Origin: a virus
IMG/VR virus record: IMGVR_UViG_3300031578_000185
Span: 1 to 34,624 of that record
Direction: 5' to 3' (one strand)
Length of the DNA stretch: 34,624 bases
Within the stretch, counting starts at the first letter, position 1; each line of letters begins with the position of its first letter. The notes under the pieces were generated by a model. The model saw nothing but the letters and a program-made list of their open reading frames with translations, was not told where the DNA came from and ran no database searches. Shown here piece by piece: positions 21,402-29,699 of the stretch. The translations under genes were made by a program, and so were the position numbers.

Positions 21402-21430
21402 TTGACAATATGTTTCCACAAGAGTATCAT
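21402..21430 (+). promoter_or_regulatory. Sigma70-like promoter for the HNH-AP2 endonuclease gene
   Basis: TTGACA (21402-21407), 17-base spacer, TATCAT (21425-21430): a perfect -35 and a 5/6 match -10. Expected start of transcription is about 21437, one base before ATG 21438, so the mRNA would be essentially leaderless. It is the best -35/-10 pair on the + strand that I saw. Confidence 0.6.
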
Positions 21431-21445
21431 AGTAAGTATGATACT
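21423..21445. repeat. Inverted repeat overlapping -10 box and start codon
   Basis: AGTATCAT (21423-21430) and ATGATACT (21438-21445), 8-bp perfect arms, 7-base spacer. One arm contains the -10 hexamer, the other the ATG. It looks like an operator; as RNA (from upstream transcripts) it would also hide the start codon. Confidence 0.7.
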
Positions 21446-21899
21446 TAAATTACAAAAAGGAATTAAATCTTATATAGACAAAGAAGATTGGGATAAAATA
21501 TCCAAATTACATTGGTGGTTTGAGGGTAGATATGTTGCCAATTTCAAAAGTTATAGAGATGGAAAATTGAAGAGAACAAAAAAAATACTATTACACCGTT
21601 TTATTTTAGGACTGGATAAAGATAATAAATCTGTAGTAGACCACATAGACCGCAATCCCCTGAACAATCGTAAAAACAATTTACGAATTTGCACCCAAGT
21701 AGAAAATCAACAAAACAGAATAAGGGTTCAGAGCAACAACACATCGGGGTATAGAGGAGTATCTTGGTTTAAACCCGCTAAACTATGGTTCGTGCAAGGA
21801 CATTTTAGAGGGAAAAGGGTTTGGACTAAATATTATAAAACTTTTGATGAAGCGGTAGTTGGTAGGAAAGAATTTGAAAAGAAATATTTTATTAAATAA
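21438..21899 (+). CDS. HNH endonuclease with AP2 DNA-binding domain
   Basis: 153 aa from ATG 21438; the same frame is open from TTG 21402, but that codon is part of the -35 box. HNH region LLHRFILGL...VDHIDRNPLNNRKNNLRICTQVENQQN (H53, D68-H69, N77/N81), then an AP2 domain SGYRGVSWFKPAKLWFVQGHF...KYYKTFDEAVVGRKEFEKKYF (about 104-150). This HNH-AP2 arrangement is a known mobile phage endonuclease type, distinct from the NUMOD3 genes here. No good Shine-Dalgarno precedes the ATG. Low expression or leaderless translation is likely. Confidence 0.88.
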   Translation: MILKLQKGIKSYIDKEDWDKISKLHWWFEGRYVANFKSYRDGKLKRTKKILLHRFILGLDKDNKSVVDHIDRNPLNNRKNNLRICTQVENQQNRIRVQSNNTSGYRGVSWFKPAKLWFVQGHFRGKRVWTKYYKTFDEAVVGRKEFEKKYFIK

Positions 21900-21912
21900 T
21901 CAGGGGTATTAA

Positions 21913-22173
21913 ATGCCTTCTATTAAAGTAGATAAAGCTAAAATATCTTTTAATAACAAAAAAACTTCTATTTCAAGTGAAAAAGCAGGAGCGAACAGCA
22001 CTGGAGCAAAACAATTATATGATAGTGGATTATTATATGACTCGGGTCTTTACTACGATGATTACAATGGCAGTCCAGTTTATGGAGAGAAAGCGAACAT
22101 ACAAACTTCATATAAAAGGTCAAAAGTTTCAATAACAGATGATAGAGCAAAAATAAGTCTAAGAAAGGATTAA
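21913..22173 (+). CDS. Hypothetical virion-region protein
   Basis: 86 aa; GGGG at 21903-21906 is a weak ribosome site. Ser/Lys/Tyr-rich with short repeats (KAKISFNNKKTSISSEKAGA, RSKVSITDDRAKISLRKD; LYDSGLLYDSGLYYDD). The pattern of alternating polar residues suggests beta-structure. Its stop abuts the next gene start. Not recognised. Confidence 0.5.
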   Translation: MPSIKVDKAKISFNNKKTSISSEKAGANSTGAKQLYDSGLLYDSGLYYDDYNGSPVYGEKANIQTSYKRSKVSITDDRAKISLRKD

Positions 22174-23049
22174 ATGGCAGAATTTCCAACCACCGTATCC
22201 AATCTTAAAAATGACTACGATGAAGATGATGAGATAGCATCAGGTATTCCTAATGCTCAAGCTGTTGAGATAAATGCTATTGCTACTAAAGTTGGAGCTG
22301 ATAGTTCTGCGGTTACAACCACCCACGATTATAAATTATCTGGTGTTACTGGAACTGACAAAGCAGTTTCAAAAACAGGAACAGAGACTTTGACTAATAA
22401 GACTTTAACTTCACCAATAATTACAGCGCCAACACTGAAAGGAACTTTAGATGGTTGGATTTTAGCTAATGAAACCTGGACTTATGCTTCGGCCACAACT
22501 ATCACCGTTCCCTCTGGTGCGGCTTCAAAGTATTCGGTTGGAGATAAAATTAAACTGACGCAAACAACGGTTAAGTATTTCTATATTACAGGCGTAGCAG
22601 ATGAACTTTTAACTATTACTGGAGGTACAAGTTATACTCTTGTTGATGCCGCCATAACTCTAAACTACTACTCCAAAGTCACCAGTCCAGTCGGATTTCC
22701 ACAGTGGTTTGCTTATACGTCAACTTTAAGTGGTTGGTCAGGAACACCGACTCAAGGATGTTCTTTCACCATAAATGGCAATACAGCCATTGTCCATATT
22801 TCAATAGCTGGCACAAGTGATAATGCGACAACGACTTTCACGCTTCCAACAGCATCGGAATCAAGTGTGGGTCAAGCTGGCATGACTGCCGTAGCAGATA
22901 ATGGTGCTGCTCAATCTTATCCTGGCAGAGTTGATATAACAGCGGGTTCAAATGTAGCGACTGCTACTAAGACACTTACTAGTGCAGCTTTTACTGCCGG
23001 AAACGCGAAGAACATATACGGAAAAATTATTTATCAAATTAATATTTAA
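22174..23049 (+). CDS. Tail-fibre-like protein
   Basis: 291 aa, AAAGGA upstream. N-terminal FPTTVSNLKNDYDEDDEIASGIPNAQAVEINAIATKVGADSS followed by TETLTNKTLTSPIITAPTLKGTL is the recurring leader of many phage fibre proteins (NEINAIE...TLTNKTLTSP). The rest is Thr/Ser/Ala-rich beta structure ending in a C-terminal domain (WSGTPTQGCSFTINGNTAIVHISIAG...) like a receptor- or sugar-binding tip. Likely a fibre or head-fibre attached near the neck. Confidence 0.7.
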   Translation: MAEFPTTVSNLKNDYDEDDEIASGIPNAQAVEINAIATKVGADSSAVTTTHDYKLSGVTGTDKAVSKTGTETLTNKTLTSPIITAPTLKGTLDGWILANETWTYASATTITVPSGAASKYSVGDKIKLTQTTVKYFYITGVADELLTITGGTSYTLVDAAITLNYYSKVTSPVGFPQWFAYTSTLSGWSGTPTQGCSFTINGNTAIVHISIAGTSDNATTTFTLPTASESSVGQAGMTAVADNGAAQSYPGRVDITAGSNVATATKTLTSAAFTAGNAKNIYGKIIYQINI

Positions 23050-23077
23050 TTACGAAGCAGCTTAAAGAAAGGATAAT

Positions 23078-24400
23078 ATGACAATTAAAGCCCCAAATCC
23101 GACGATTTCAGAACCTAAAACATATTTAACAGCAAGTGTTGCCGCCGCAGGGACTGCTTTAACTGTCGCGAGCAATGAGGGATTTGTCGCTAATGATTAT
23201 ATTGTTATTGGAAAACAGGGGCAAGAAGGAGCAGAACTTCATAAAATATCTACGGTTGCAACTACTGTAACTATAAATATCGCTGGCGATGCTATGAGTG
23301 CCGCCGCTTCTGAAAATACTTGGGTTACTTTTATTAAGTATAATCAAGTCAAGTTCTATTTAGGGGACTGGTCGGCAAGATATTATACAGGCACAGTCGC
23401 AATTAACAAGGACTCAGCGACTTTAACAGGCACAGGAACGACCTGGACTGCTCTTACTACCGCCTACGCACTCCTGTTAAATGGAAAATGGTATGATATT
23501 TTAAGTGTTGACTCGGCGACTCAAATTACTTTAACTGAAAATTATACCGATGAAGATACAAGTTTAAATTCGTATGCTTTGGTCTTATTTACTTCTCAAA
23601 AAACTTCCGATATTGCTATCACCCAAGAAGAAACCCTCTGGGATGACACAGACGCTCTCGCAGAGGATTATTACCGCACAGAATACTACAATGAGACCTC
23701 TACTGCTGTTTCGACTAAATCTTCTATCATCTCTGCCGGCGAAGAAGAAGGATTTAGTGAATTTGCTTTGAGGAGTTTAGAAGATCAGGTTTTATCTGAC
23801 CTGAAAGACCCCGAAGCTAAAAGACGAACCCGACCAGAGGTTGACAGGGATATAAACGATGCTATTAGAGAATTTGTCAATGCGATTGTATCTGATGTTC
23901 AAGAGGATTACTTAAATACCTACGATACAATAAATTTTAATGCCAACAGAGGCGAATATCCTCTATTTGATGATTTCAGAAAACTGACAACAATTTGGAT
24001 TTCTTACGATGGATCGGATTATGACAAGGCAACTCCAATGAGAATTGGCGATGATCTTCCCGACGCTGATTACTCTGAGAGTGATCCGAGATACTATCTA
24101 AGAGACAATGTTTTAGGGGTTAAACCTATTCCAGACGCCGCTGTAACCACGGGAGCGAAGGTCTGGTATGAACGAAGAATACCCTCTTTGAAATATGAAG
24201 GCGATGAATTACCTTACTTATTAAAGGATTTTAAGAGTTATATTGTGGACTATGCGGTTGCGAAAGGAACTGATGATAAAAATGAGTCAATAAAACGCCT
24301 TACTATGTATGAAAATGGCAAAAGGATAATGGTTAAAACACTTAAAGATCGTGATCTTGACGCTGTCAGGTCAATAGAAGATGTGCAGGAGTATTACTAA
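23078..24400 (+). CDS. Putative head-tail adaptor (P22 gp4-like) with N-terminal beta domains
   Basis: 440 aa, AGAAAGGA upstream. Residues 1-220 are beta-rich (YLTASVAAAGTALTVASNEGFVANDYIVIGKQGQEGAELHKIS...GTGTTWTALTTAYALLLNGKWYDILSVDSATQITLTENY), two strand modules seen in phage tail proteins. The C-terminal half begins RPEVDRDINDAIREFVNAIVSDVQEDYL and ends with helices (LLKDFKSYIVDYAVAKGTDDKNESIKRLTMYENGKRIM), the pattern of adaptor proteins under the portal ring. Stop/start overlap with the next gene matches the gp4-gp10 order of P22-like short-tailed phages. Confidence 0.6.
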   Translation: MTIKAPNPTISEPKTYLTASVAAAGTALTVASNEGFVANDYIVIGKQGQEGAELHKISTVATTVTINIAGDAMSAAASENTWVTFIKYNQVKFYLGDWSARYYTGTVAINKDSATLTGTGTTWTALTTAYALLLNGKWYDILSVDSATQITLTENYTDEDTSLNSYALVLFTSQKTSDIAITQEETLWDDTDALAEDYYRTEYYNETSTAVSTKSSIISAGEEEGFSEFALRSLEDQVLSDLKDPEAKRRTRPEVDRDINDAIREFVNAIVSDVQEDYLNTYDTINFNANRGEYPLFDDFRKLTTIWISYDGSDYDKATPMRIGDDLPDADYSESDPRYYLRDNVLGVKPIPDAAVTTGAKVWYERRIPSLKYEGDELPYLLKDFKSYIVDYAVAKGTDDKNESIKRLTMYENGKRIMVKTLKDRDLDAVRSIEDVQEYY

Positions 24401-25791
24401 TGCAAATTTTATTTAAAAATTTTTCTTTGACTGAGGGATTGAATCTTGGCGTCTCTCAATATCTAAATAAGCCCGGCGAATGTCGGGAAGCTTTAAATTG
24501 TGATTTTAATATTATAGGCGAATTAGCCAGATTTCCTGGATTTACAACTTATGGAGATAAAATATCTACCTCTGCTATTTTAGGGTTATATGGATTTGAC
24601 AGCATATCGGGCGGAACAACTGTTTGGTTAGCCGTTAATGGGACTGTAATTTATCGGGATGAGTCGGGGACTTGGACTTCTTCAGGGACTGGACTGACAA
24701 CAGGCAAAGAAGCAAGTTTCGCCACTCATCTTGACACGGCAATTATGGTTAATGGGACAAATGCGGCTCAAAAATCAACCGATGGTATTACTTGGACTGC
24801 TTTAAGTGGGTCTCCACCTGTGGCTAAATATTGTATCACTTTTGACAATAAAATTTATTTTTTGAATTTAAGTGGATACCCTTCGAGAATTAGGTGGGCT
24901 GATGATGGCACGATTGAAACTTGGACGGCGACTAACTTTCAAGATATTGCAATAAGTGAGTCTGGTGGGGGATTAAATGACGAGATAACAGGTGGAATTG
25001 TTAATAATAATACTTTATTAATATTCAAAAATTACTCAACTTGGAAATGGGACACTTATGAATCAAGAACTTTAAGCACTTCTGCCGGTTGCCGCGCGCC
25101 TAAATCTATTGCTACGATAGACGATTGGACTTTCTGGCTTTCTCATAAAGGTGTGATGGCTTCTAACGGAGGCAAACCTTTCAGAATTTCTAAACCAGTT
25201 AAAGTGTTTATTGATGGAATGTCGGATATTACCGCACCAGTAGGTTGGGCGGAGGATAATTTTTATTATCTTTACATCGGAACTTCTAACGGAGTTACTA
25301 ATTGTCTTTTAATTTATGATTTTGACAATAATGTTTGGTCTTACAAACCAATGCCCGATGTAATTAAAATGGCGGCGATACTTACAACCTCAGCTAATGT
25401 CCGTTCGGCTTACTTCGGAGATGATGCAGGACAGGTTTATAAATTCAAAACGGGGCTTACTGATAACACTGCCGCGATACCTTTCAAATGGGTCGGTGCG
25501 CCGCAGATGTCGGGATATCCGCACTTACAAAAAGATTATCAATACTTTTATGTCTTTTTAGACAGAACTGCCAAATCAGGAATTGATGTTTTGTATTCAA
25601 TAGATTTTGAGGATTTCAAACCTTTAGGAACGGCCTACAATGTCGTTTCGGAGCTTCCTTTTCCTCCGGGGACTTCGGGGCATAATATCAGAATACAATA
25701 TTCAACAACGACCACAGCTGACCAGCAAAAAATACTTGGACACTTGTGTCAAGGCGAGATTTTGCCAGGGAGATTAGGAGATGTCGAATGA
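24400..25791 (+). CDS. Putative tail nozzle/stabilisation protein (P22 gp10-like beta-propeller)
   Basis: 463 aa. N-terminus LTEGLNLGVSQYLNKPGECREALNCDFNIIGELARFPGFTTYGD is the typical opening of gp10-like tail proteins. The body shows repeated four-strand units with W/F and DG turns (YRDESGTWTS, NKIYFLNLSGYPSRIRWADDGTIETW, KNYSTWKWDTYE, DNNVWSYKPMPD), as in a beta-propeller. It would close the tail tube after DNA packaging. Shares one base with the preceding stop. Confidence 0.65.
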   Translation: MQILFKNFSLTEGLNLGVSQYLNKPGECREALNCDFNIIGELARFPGFTTYGDKISTSAILGLYGFDSISGGTTVWLAVNGTVIYRDESGTWTSSGTGLTTGKEASFATHLDTAIMVNGTNAAQKSTDGITWTALSGSPPVAKYCITFDNKIYFLNLSGYPSRIRWADDGTIETWTATNFQDIAISESGGGLNDEITGGIVNNNTLLIFKNYSTWKWDTYESRTLSTSAGCRAPKSIATIDDWTFWLSHKGVMASNGGKPFRISKPVKVFIDGMSDITAPVGWAEDNFYYLYIGTSNGVTNCLLIYDFDNNVWSYKPMPDVIKMAAILTTSANVRSAYFGDDAGQVYKFKTGLTDNTAAIPFKWVGAPQMSGYPHLQKDYQYFYVFLDRTAKSGIDVLYSIDFEDFKPLGTAYNVVSELPFPPGTSGHNIRIQYSTTTTADQQKILGHLCQGEILPGRLGDVE

Positions 25792-26510
25792 AAACACTTT
25801 TAGACGATACATATGAGGATTTGGGATATGATCCATTTCTAAATAGAAGCATACAAAGTTCAGATCCGAATTATCAGACAGGTGAAGAATTCAATTTAAT
25901 GACAGAAGATTCCGTAATTAATTCATCTAAAATTAAGGGAGATCTTTTAATCAAAAAAATGGTGGTGAATGATGGTACGCAAGATGTGGTAATTTTAGGT
26001 AAATTAACTGCTGATACTTATGGAATAACTGTCGTAGGTGGCACAATTACTGGAGCTACTGTAACTGGTGGAACTTTCCAGACAGCCACTTCCGGTGCAA
26101 GAGTAGTAATAGATAATGATGCTGGTTTTCAACACTTTGGAACAGGTGGATTGCGTCTTGCGGTAGATGCTGGTGGATTATATTTTTATGATACTGTCGG
26201 GAATAGCACAGGAGCTTTTATTGGTGGCACTACAAGAGTTACCTTTTCTGGGAGTGATTTATATTTTGGTGGTGTTAGTGGTATTGATCTTATACCAGTA
26301 ACTGATAATACAGGTAGATTAGGCACGGAAACTAATAGATGGAATTTAATTAGGGGCACAACTATTACACCAGGTGATTTAGGATTTGAAGAAAAAACTT
26401 GTTATAAATGTCATAAAAAATGGAAAATTGGCGATGAATTAAAATTGATAGTCAAAAGTATAAATAAAGATGGAGAACCTTTGACCGTTCCGATTCATTC
26501 AGATTGTTAA
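25788..26510 (+). CDS. Fibre-like tail protein with a C-terminal zinc-ribbon-like end
   Basis: 240 aa from ATG 25788 (TAGGAG 25775-25780); a GTG at 25746 lies within the preceding gene. Residues about 35-195 have the fibre pattern (SVINSSKIKGDLLIKK, ADTYGITVVGGTITGATVTGGTFQTATSGARVVIDNDAGFQHF, GRLGTETNRWNLIRGTTI) of repeated beta-turns ending in a base before the chaperone-type tip. Unusually it ends CYKCHKKWKIGDELKL...VPIHSDC, with CxxCH and HxxC that could bind one metal ion. Likely host-recognition fibre or spike. Confidence 0.65.
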   Translation: MKTLLDDTYEDLGYDPFLNRSIQSSDPNYQTGEEFNLMTEDSVINSSKIKGDLLIKKMVVNDGTQDVVILGKLTADTYGITVVGGTITGATVTGGTFQTATSGARVVIDNDAGFQHFGTGGLRLAVDAGGLYFYDTVGNSTGAFIGGTTRVTFSGSDLYFGGVSGIDLIPVTDNTGRLGTETNRWNLIRGTTITPGDLGFEEKTCYKCHKKWKIGDELKLIVKSINKDGEPLTVPIHSDC

Positions 26511-26523
26511 GATAATCAAAATT

Positions 26524-26534
26524 TATGGTATAAT
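26524..26534 (+). promoter_or_regulatory. Extended -10 promoter for the ejection-protein operon
   Basis: TATGGTATAAT with TG one base before a perfect TATAAT (26529-26534), followed by ATAGCC. Same family as 12415 and 15596. No convincing -35. Confidence 0.65.
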
Positions 26535-26543
26535 ATAGCCGAA

Positions 26544-26578
26544 GAGAAGAACTCAAGGCCAAAGTCTTGGGTTTTTTT
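26544..26578 (+). terminator. Hairpin plus T-run (control element D)
   Basis: GAGAAGAAC leader; AACTCAAG 26550-26557 pairs with CTTGGGTT 26566-26573 (one G-U), loop of 8 with CCAAAG, then seven T. It lies immediately before the AAAGGA ribosome site of the next gene, about 10 bases after the likely transcription start of the 26524 promoter. Confidence 0.8.
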
Positions 26579-26591
26579 GAAAGGAAAAATA

Positions 26592-27278
26592 ATGACACGT
26601 CAAGAACTAGAAAATCTATACAGAACACACCTCAAACGAGAGTTAGGTGCTGGAGACATTCAGGCTCTCGGTGGAGAAAGTGGTCCTTGGCAAGGTATGT
26701 CGCAGGAAGATTTTCTACAGAATACCATTATGCCCTCCGAAGAATATACTTTCGGACCTTATCGAAAGTTATTAAGTGAATGGTATGGTATGAAACCAGC
26801 AACACCAGCGACTTTCAAATATACTCCCGAAGAAGAAGCGGCGGCTAAACTTTCAGTTGGTCAAGAATTTCGCCCTTTTTATCAAGAACAGGCAACTCAA
26901 TCAGGTCAAGATTTTAAAACAGCTCTTACAAATGCCAGAGAAGGATTTTCTCGTCGGGGACTTTGGGGGGCAGCAGGTGGCACAGAACAGAAAATAGATC
27001 CCGCAACTGGTTTGGCTTATACAACCGGAACTCAACCGACGACCACTGGAGGTCCACAATCTGGATTAAGACAAGTTGGTGAACAGAGATTAGGTGAATT
27101 ACAAGAAAGACAAAGCACCGCTTTTGGCAGGGCTTATACTGAAGCGGTAGCCGGAGGAACTCAGGGTCGTCAAGCAGAAGCACAGGATATTTATGAGAAA
27201 ACTATCCGTCAGCCGTATGCTGACCAATATCAAGCGTGGTTAGCTCAACTTAATGCCTTACAAGCAGGATTAAAATAG
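26592..27278 (+). CDS. Hypothetical internal/ejection protein candidate
   Basis: 228 aa from ATG 26592 (AAAGGAA upstream); TTG 26577 is unlikely. N-terminal helix MTRQELENLYRTHLKRELG and central QATQSGQDFKTALTNAREGFSRRGLWGAAGG; the rest is Gln/Ala/Gly/Thr-rich, with a helical end (YADQYQAWLAQLNALQAGLK). Composition and position (start of a late operon, followed by larger Ala/Gln-rich proteins) fit virion proteins injected with DNA. No domain recognised. Confidence 0.55.
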   Translation: MTRQELENLYRTHLKRELGAGDIQALGGESGPWQGMSQEDFLQNTIMPSEEYTFGPYRKLLSEWYGMKPATPATFKYTPEEEAAAKLSVGQEFRPFYQEQATQSGQDFKTALTNAREGFSRRGLWGAAGGTEQKIDPATGLAYTTGTQPTTTGGPQSGLRQVGEQRLGELQERQSTAFGRAYTEAVAGGTQGRQAEAQDIYEKTIRQPYADQYQAWLAQLNALQAGLK

Positions 27279-27287
27279 GAGACTAAA

Positions 27288-28010
27288 ATGGCAAACACTC
27301 AAGAGTTAGAGCAACGATTAGAACAACAGCAAAAAAATTATCTTTCTCGGCTCGAAAGTGCGGGGCAACTTCCTTCTGTTGTATCTCAAGAATGGCAAAA
27401 GGCCGGTGGAGCTGAAACCACTAAATTAAGAGGCGAAGAAGCCCAACTTTTGACCGATTATGTCTCTGCCGGTGCTCGTGGCAGAGAAAAATACAAGGAT
27501 GTTTGGGACCCATTTGCCAGAGAGCGACTTGCTACTTCCGCTACTGCACTGGAATACAAACCTATCGCTGATATTAGAAGTGAACTCGCTATGCGCGCGG
27601 AAGCGTTAGGAGTAGCAACTCAAAGCGCAACAGCAATGTATGGAGCAGGAACTCAAAGAGCCGAGACTAATTTAGGATTTACTCAATCTGCTTATGAGAG
27701 AGCTTTACAAAGAGAGCAGGAAGAAACCCGACAGAGAGAGAGAACAGAGGAAATGGCATTAGCGGCGGCTAAGGGTGGTGGTGGAGGAGGAGGTGGTGGT
27801 GGGACTCAAAGCAAAACAAGTATTGCCTCCGATCTTAAAGACGATATTCAACAAGGCATTTCAGATATTGTTGCCGCAGGACTACCTCAATGGTCAACAG
27901 AAGCTCTTATCAAACAACTACAACAGGCATATCCAGAAATAGCATCTCTTGAAATTGAAAAACAAGTTTATGATTACAGAAGACCACTTGAAGAACAATA
28001 TCAGTTTTAA
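27288..28010 (+). CDS. Coiled-coil internal/ejection protein candidate with a ten-Gly linker
   Basis: 240 aa. Long coiled-coil helices (TQELEQRLEQQQKNYLSRLES, SAYERALQREQEETRQRERTEEMALAAAKG), then ten consecutive Gly residues (about 165-174), then a smaller helical domain (DLKDDIQQGISDIVAAGLPQWSTEALIKQLQQAYPEI). The Gly tract is encoded by GGN repeats, so slippage would change its length in frame. Likely a virion protein. Confidence 0.55.
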   Translation: MANTQELEQRLEQQQKNYLSRLESAGQLPSVVSQEWQKAGGAETTKLRGEEAQLLTDYVSAGARGREKYKDVWDPFARERLATSATALEYKPIADIRSELAMRAEALGVATQSATAMYGAGTQRAETNLGFTQSAYERALQREQEETRQRERTEEMALAAAKGGGGGGGGGGTQSKTSIASDLKDDIQQGISDIVAAGLPQWSTEALIKQLQQAYPEIASLEIEKQVYDYRRPLEEQYQF

Positions 28011-28024
28011 TAGATTGGATAATA

Positions 28025-29698
28025 ATGGGTAGATTATATGGTAATGCACAATCTAATGTGAGTTCTGGTTCAAGATATAAAAGAATGAAACCTGATTGGT
28101 TGAAGGAATATAAACCTCCTGAAGAACCTCAACCAGTTCAACCCACTCCTCAACCGAAACTCTCCTTTTTACAGAGGATGATTCAGCCGGTAAAAAAGTA
28201 TTTTGCACCTACCGAAAATGTCAGGGCAAGAGATGTAGTTAGAGAAATTGCGACTGGCCCTTTTTCTTATGTTGGTTCATCAAAATATATGGCGAAACAA
28301 GCGGAATATGCTCGTCAACATCCAAAAGAGGCGGCGACAAAAGTAACGAGAGAAATTGTAGAGCCAGCGGCACAATCTGCTTTGTCTTTATATGAAATAC
28401 CGGGAGTTGTAAAACGAGGTGGTAAAACTACTCAAAGAGAATACGATATTTTGGGTATTCCCGCATTAGGTAAAACTAAAAGCCATCTTTCTAATTTTGA
28501 AAATGTCGCTAATGATGTGATAGAAGGAAAAAGACCTCTCTGGCACGCTTTGGGGCCTCCCGCAATGGCCGTTGGGGGCGTATTGGATGTCTATGCAGTC
28601 GGAGCAGTGGGAAGAGCAGGAATAAAAAGTATATTAACCAAACCAGTCAAGAATTTGACAGATAATGAAGCTGGTAGTATTTTGAAACTTCTTAGTAAAG
28701 AGGGCAAAACCACACCAGCAGATAAATTAGCACTCGATAAATTGGTAGATATTAAAGTAACAACAGGCATAAAAGGGCAAGCACCCAAAATCGGTAGAAA
28801 GGGTGTAGAGGTTGAGGTAAAAAGAGGAGTAATACCAGAGGTTAAACCTATCGCCAAAGCCCCACTTCCAGAAGTAGTTGCTCCTAAAGCCACCCAAGGA
28901 GCAGGGGGAGTAGGGGGAATAGCCGAAAAACAAGCACAAATAGATAAAATGAAAAAAGAAATCTTTGATATGCAACACTGGAACACTCCTCGAGGAATAG
29001 AACCAAAAAGAACAATAGGGCAATCTCAAAGAATTGCGGTGAATGTTAGAAATAATAAAATACAAACTTTACAAAATGAAATTGATAAAATCTCTGGTGG
29101 GGGAGTAGGGGGAGAGGTTAAAGTAGTTGCGCCGAAAGTAACACCAAAACCTATCATACCAGAACCGACCCCTAAAGGAATAAGTAAGTTAGGTAAAGAT
29201 GTTGAAGCAAGAGCAGTAGAAAAAAAACTTACTAAAGGATTTGAAGGCACTGCGGAATTTGAAAAAGTAACATTTAAAGAACAGGCGACCAGAGCTACTG
29301 AATTGGTGAATAAAGATATAGAAAAAGCTAAAAGAATAATGGCAGGTCAAGAAGCAGTGCCGAGTAATTTAAGAGCAAGGTCTGTTGCGACTGCATTAGA
29401 AGAGTATGCTATTAAAAATGGTGATAATGAACTTATAAAGGATTTGGCAAAATCACCCCTTGCCTCTGAGACCAGTATCCACGCTCAAGAATTAACTTTA
29501 GGCAGAGCCGCTAACCCCAATTCACCTGTAACTAAAATAAAAGAGTTATCAGATGTACGATTAAAAGCGGCAGGTGGAGAGAAGAAAATAAAAAATATAG
29601 TAAGTAAAGAAAAAGAAACATTAAAGAGTCTGGCGAAATCAGAAACAATAAAAGGTAGTACACAATGGTCAAATTTAATGGAAAGTCTAAGGTGTTAA
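28025..29698 (+). CDS. Large internal/ejection protein candidate
   Basis: 557 aa, ATG 28025 (GGATAA upstream). Pro-rich start (PPEEPQPVQPTPQPK), a central hydrophobic Ala/Gly segment (HALGPPAMAVGGVLDVYAVGAVGRAGI, about 175-205) that could insert in a membrane, then a repeat-like middle with two Pro/Val-rich linkers (GVIPEVKPIAKAPLPEV, EVKVVAPKVTPKPIIPEPTP) flanking a coiled-coil. The C-terminal third is helical. One base separates it from the next gene. Family not recognised. Confidence 0.55.
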   Translation: MGRLYGNAQSNVSSGSRYKRMKPDWLKEYKPPEEPQPVQPTPQPKLSFLQRMIQPVKKYFAPTENVRARDVVREIATGPFSYVGSSKYMAKQAEYARQHPKEAATKVTREIVEPAAQSALSLYEIPGVVKRGGKTTQREYDILGIPALGKTKSHLSNFENVANDVIEGKRPLWHALGPPAMAVGGVLDVYAVGAVGRAGIKSILTKPVKNLTDNEAGSILKLLSKEGKTTPADKLALDKLVDIKVTTGIKGQAPKIGRKGVEVEVKRGVIPEVKPIAKAPLPEVVAPKATQGAGGVGGIAEKQAQIDKMKKEIFDMQHWNTPRGIEPKRTIGQSQRIAVNVRNNKIQTLQNEIDKISGGGVGGEVKVVAPKVTPKPIIPEPTPKGISKLGKDVEARAVEKKLTKGFEGTAEFEKVTFKEQATRATELVNKDIEKAKRIMAGQEAVPSNLRARSVATALEEYAIKNGDNELIKDLAKSPLASETSIHAQELTLGRAANPNSPVTKIKELSDVRLKAAGGEKKIKNIVSKEKETLKSLAKSETIKGSTQWSNLMESLRC

Positions 29699-29699
29699 A

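Noticed and set aside
27775-27812. GGN microsatellite as a phase-variation switch
   Set aside because: Units are codons, so length change keeps frame; it encodes a flexible Gly linker.
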